From assembly GCA_017551405.1 (NCBI GenBank), contig JAFZLP010000129.1, positions 1-15,337 on the forward strand: 15,337 nt of DNA. Direction: 5' to 3'. The notes beneath the pieces were generated by a model. That model made no database searches, was not told the origin of the DNA, and worked only from the letters and a program-made list of their open reading frames with translations. The DNA comes from Bacteroidales bacterium. Lineage in GTDB: Bacteria > Bacteroidota > Bacteroidia > Bacteroidales > UBA932. Position numbers and translations under genes: made by a program. This document shows positions 14,052 to 15,337 of this stretch, piece after piece (position 1 is the first letter of the stretch; every line of letters starts with the position of its first letter).

Positions 14052-14136
14052 GGAAGGTTGGCCGAGTGGTCTATGGCGGCAGTCTTGAAAACTGTTGTGC
14101 GGCAACGCACCGGGGGTTCGAATCCCTCACCTTCCG
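14052..14136 (+). tRNA. tRNA-Ser (anticodon TGA)
   Basis: An 85-base class II tRNA. The acceptor arm GGAAGGT (14052-14058) pairs with ACCTTCC (14129-14135), with discriminator G at 14136. The D-arm includes GGCCGAGTGGTC. The anticodon loop CTTGAAA at 14084-14090 carries TGA at 14086-14088. The long variable arm GTGCG/CGCAC (14097-14110) is diagnostic for serine. The T-arm has stem GGGGG/CCCTC and loop TTCGAAT. The CCA end is not encoded. It reads UCA and related UCN codons. A strong promoter precedes it and dense hairpins follow 6 bases later. Confidence 0.97.
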
Positions 14137-14142
14137 CGCTAT

Positions 14143-14275
14143 GCAATGCAATAGCAGGTGCCGCACAAGAGTGCGGCACTTTCTGTTAGAGCATGTCTGC
14201 TCTCGAAAGCTAGCTTTCGGTGACAGACATGCTCTAACGGGAAGCAACCTTCGGTTGCACGTGCTGTTGCATTGC
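14143..14275 (+). repeat. Cloverleaf-like composite inverted repeat (possible structured RNA or small non-coding element)
   Basis: A 14-base outer arm, GCAATGCAATAGCA (14143-14156), pairs with TGCTGTTGCATTGC (14262-14275) with one U-G wobble. Inside lie three separate hairpins. Hairpin 1 is GTGCCGCAC/GTGCGGCAC at 14158-14179 (9 bp). Hairpin 2 has a 15-bp perfect stem (14185-14199 with 14224-14238) around a 16-base palindrome CGAAAGCTAGCTTTCG (14204-14219). Hairpin 3 is GCAACC/GGTTGC at 14244-14258. Together they form a four-way junction. The single imperfect pair is U-G on the plus strand but A-C on the minus strand, which favours a plus-strand RNA. No protein is encoded that I would believe. 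The strand and the nature of the element are inferences. Confidence 0.6.
14158..14184 (+). terminator. Possible terminator after tRNA-Ser
   Basis: A 9-bp perfect G/C-rich hairpin (14158-14166 with 14171-14179, loop AAGA) is followed by TTTCT. It is well placed to end the tRNA transcript 22 bases past its 3' end. The T-run is short, and the hairpin is also the first arm of the larger fold, so termination may be partial. Confidence 0.5.
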
Positions 14276-14279
14276 TCTC

Positions 14280-14336
14280 GGATGGAGAGGGAAATGCGAA
14301 GTCGCCTCGCGACTGAGCAAATCCCCCATCCCATCC
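14280..14336 (+). repeat. Second multi-part inverted repeat
   Basis: GGATGG (14280-14285) pairs with CCATCC (14331-14336). Inside, GGGA/TCCC (14289-14292 with 14322-14325) and TGC/GCA (14295-14297 with 14317-14319) flank a two-base A-A internal loop. A tip hairpin, AGTCGC/GCGACT at 14300-14314, is separated by possible tandem G-A pairs (14298-14299 with 14315-14316). Tandem G-A and A-A mismatches are RNA-like on the plus strand. It begins 5 bases after the cloverleaf-like element and may belong to it. Confidence 0.45.
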
Positions 14337-14345
14337 ACATAAAAA

Positions 14346-14393
14346 CGCAAAAACGTGGCCGGGAGGCATTTCAAACCCTTCCCGTCCACGTTT
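14346..14393 (-). terminator. Rho-independent terminator of the GlsB-like gene
   Basis: Read on the minus strand, AAACGTGG (14393-14386) pairs with CCACGTTT (14358-14351). An inner CGGGAAGG/CCTCCCG stem carries a one-base bulge. The hairpin is followed by a T-rich run containing GCGTTTTTA. It starts 22 bases after the stop codon at 14416. Confidence 0.75.
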
Positions 14394-14415
14394 CAGACTT
14401 CCAGTGTGGCTGGAT

Positions 14416-14685
14416 TTACTTCTTTATCACCTTCTTGATCAGGTTCCAGACCCACAGAAGGACCACGGCTCCGATGAGAGCGCTGAGAATCTGGCCGTAC
14501 CACTCGGACCAGAAGGATCCGCCGGCACCGATGAGGCCGAGAAGCCAGCCGCCGACGAGACCGCCGAGAAGGCCGATGATGATGTTCCAGATGAGGCCGC
14601 CCTTGTCTTTAATCACGAAGAAACCGGCAAGCCAGCCTGCGATGGCTCCGAAGAGCAGGGTAAGGAGAATGTTCACAATGTCCAT
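14416..14685 (-). CDS. GlsB/YeaQ/YmgE-type small membrane protein (transglycosylase-associated family)
   Basis: 89 residues, the usual size of the family. Three hydrophobic helices rich in glycine are visible: MDIVNILLTLLFGAIAGWLA, then IWNIIIGLLGGLVGGWLLGL (about 32-51), then ILSALIGAVVLLWVWNLI (about 66-83), with a lysine-rich tail (KKVIKK). The GAIAGWLAG and GGLVGGWLLG stretches are the family marks. Members are induced by stress in several bacteria; no biochemical activity is established. I choose the ATG at 14685 because longer frames start upstream of or inside the promoter. It has its own promoter and terminator, so it is a single-gene transcript convergent with the tRNA region. Confidence 0.9.
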   Translation of the reverse strand: MDIVNILLTLLFGAIAGWLAGFFVIKDKGGLIWNIIIGLLGGLVGGWLLGLIGAGGSFWSEWYGQILSALIGAVVLLWVWNLIKKVIKK

Positions 14686-14714
14686 AATGCGTGTTATTAG
14701 TTGGTCGTTGACAA

Positions 14715-14745
14715 CAAATTTAGCAAATAATCCGGCAAGTGCCAA
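14715..14745 (-). promoter_or_regulatory. Promoter of the GlsB-like gene
   Basis: Minus-strand TAAATTTG (14722-14715) with TTG at 14745-14743, a 20-base spacer, is a full match to the Bacteroidota promoter. The start at 14685 is 29 bases downstream of the box. It lies in the gap between the lipoprotein stop (14758) and this gene, so the two genes can be transcribed separately. Confidence 0.78.
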
Positions 14746-14757
14746 CACTCGCGGATA

Positions 14758-15333
14758 CTATTTCCTCCTCGGATGAGGGCCGTATTCGAAGCGACGGATG
14801 ATGTTCTTGCGGGCCTTCAGGAAGTACTTCCGCACTTTTTCCGGCCTGTTGCCGCGAAAATCTTCGTACGACAATCCCGCTCCTGCGGAAATCCGGATAT
14901 TCGACAGTCCGGTGTAAATGATCCTGTCCAGTTCTTCGGGCCTTATTTCGAACAGGGCCGTATACCTGGTCCCACGGCTGCCGGCTTCTCCGACCTTGTT
15001 GAGGGTATTGCAGCCGAGACGGATTTCGGAACCGTCGCGGAGCGAGAAGACGAGCAGGGCACCTTCGGGAGTGCGTTTGTAGGACCTGAATCCCACATAC
15101 CACTCTTCATAATCCGGCGTCCTGTTGATTTCGTGCACGAAATCTTCGAGGAAGATGCCGTACTCCACTCCGTGGGTGGATTTCAGGTTGAGATCGTTGG
15201 CGAGAATCTGCCTCCACTCGTTGTTCTTGAGCATGGTGTCGGTCTCGATCCTGGTGAGCGTGCCGCAGGATGAGACAAGCAGGATTGAAACCAAAATGGC
15301 GGGCGCAAGTCTGCGCAGGGAAAGTGTATTCAT
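14758..15333 (-). CDS. Lipoprotein of unknown function
   Basis: 191 residues. The N-terminus MNTLSLRRLAPAILVSILLV is followed by SSC, a good lipobox with lipidation predicted at C23, so the protein should be attached to a cell-envelope membrane. The mature part is mixed and charged: KNNEWRQILANDLNLKSTHG, then EEWYVGFRSYKR, LLVFSLRDGSEIRLGCNTLN, and a basic tail ending YGPHPRRK. I recognise no family or active site. The start ATG at 15333 is 4 bases from the window edge, so promoter and upstream neighbour cannot be seen. No terminator is evident between it and the GlsB-like gene, so read-through is possible. Confidence 0.82.
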   Translation of the reverse strand: MNTLSLRRLAPAILVSILLVSSCGTLTRIETDTMLKNNEWRQILANDLNLKSTHGVEYGIFLEDFVHEINRTPDYEEWYVGFRSYKRTPEGALLVFSLRDGSEIRLGCNTLNKVGEAGSRGTRYTALFEIRPEELDRIIYTGLSNIRISAGAGLSYEDFRGNRPEKVRKYFLKARKNIIRRFEYGPHPRRK

Positions 15334-15337
15334 AATA

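Noticed and set aside
14052-14275. Integration site of a genomic island at the tRNA-Ser 3' end
   Set aside because: No integrase is in the window and I see no second copy of the tRNA 3' end; the neighbouring inverted repeats do not include tRNA sequence.
14143-14340. CRISPR array or integron attC array
   Set aside because: The hairpins differ from each other and there are no equal-length direct repeats with spacers, no cas genes, no integrase and no gene cassettes.
13853-14776. Open frames across tRNA-Ser and the inverted repeats on both strands
   Set aside because: They translate through the tRNA (giving peptides such as RDSNPRCVAAQQFSRLPP, typical of mis-annotated tRNA regions) and through palindromes that give similar peptides on both strands, as expected of non-coding repeats.

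Overview
The window looks like chromosomal DNA of a high-GC member of the Bacteroidales (phylum Bacteroidota), probably an uncultured gut or rumen type. The evidence is: Bacteroidota-type promoters (a TAnnTTTG box, sometimes with TTG 19-21 bases upstream) in front of several genes; no Shine-Dalgarno sequences, with A/T-rich start contexts instead; many lipoproteins; and family members typical of the phylum (DUF3822-like protein next to rsmD, DHH phosphoesterase NrnA, secreted GH2 and GHL10-type glycosidases). I cannot name a genus from sequence alone. No insertion sequence, prophage, CRISPR array or defence system is visible. Most of the window is ordinary core and accessory chromosome.

Layout. 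(1) 1-2162, minus strand: a tight four-gene run reading right to left: a membrane-anchored protein of unknown function, a short DUF3822-like protein, the 16S rRNA methyltransferase rsmD, and the 5' part of cstA, which runs off the window. (2) 2163-2274: an interleaved divergent promoter region. (3) 2275-7599, plus strand: five genes with gaps or overlaps of only a few bases: nrnA, a lipoprotein with two degenerate FKBP-like domains, a MATE exporter, a cytidylate-kinase-like protein and a serine beta-lactamase-family lipoprotein. (4) 7593-9458, minus strand: a secreted GH2 glycosidase whose 3' end overlaps the previous gene. (5) 9459-9497: a 39-base divergent promoter with both TAnnTTTG boxes 4-5 bases from the start codons, suggesting leaderless mRNAs, followed by a secreted GHL10-type protein (9498-10613, plus). 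(6) 10631-12779, minus strand: an ackA-ptb acyl phosphate operon. (7) 12907-13977, plus: a short ComEC-like protein. (8) 13978-14415: tRNA-Ser(UGA) with a strong promoter, then about 200 bases of dense inverted repeats, then the terminator of the next gene. (9) 14416-15333, minus: a small GlsB/YeaQ-type membrane protein and a lipoprotein of unknown function.

Functionally, the nrnA operon combines small-RNA/pAp turnover with envelope functions. The GH2/GHL10 pair suggests polysaccharide or cell-wall breakdown outside the cytoplasm. The ackA-ptb pair is a substrate-level ATP-forming module in which a phosphotransbutyrylase-type enzyme takes the place of the usual phosphate acetyltransferase.

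The most unusual stretch is 14143-14336, straight after tRNA-Ser. A 14-bp outer stem encloses three hairpins to make a four-way, cloverleaf-like fold, and a second multi-part stem follows. Its wobble and mismatch pattern fits a plus-strand RNA better than the complement. It could be an uncharacterised structured RNA or a small non-coding interspersed repeat.
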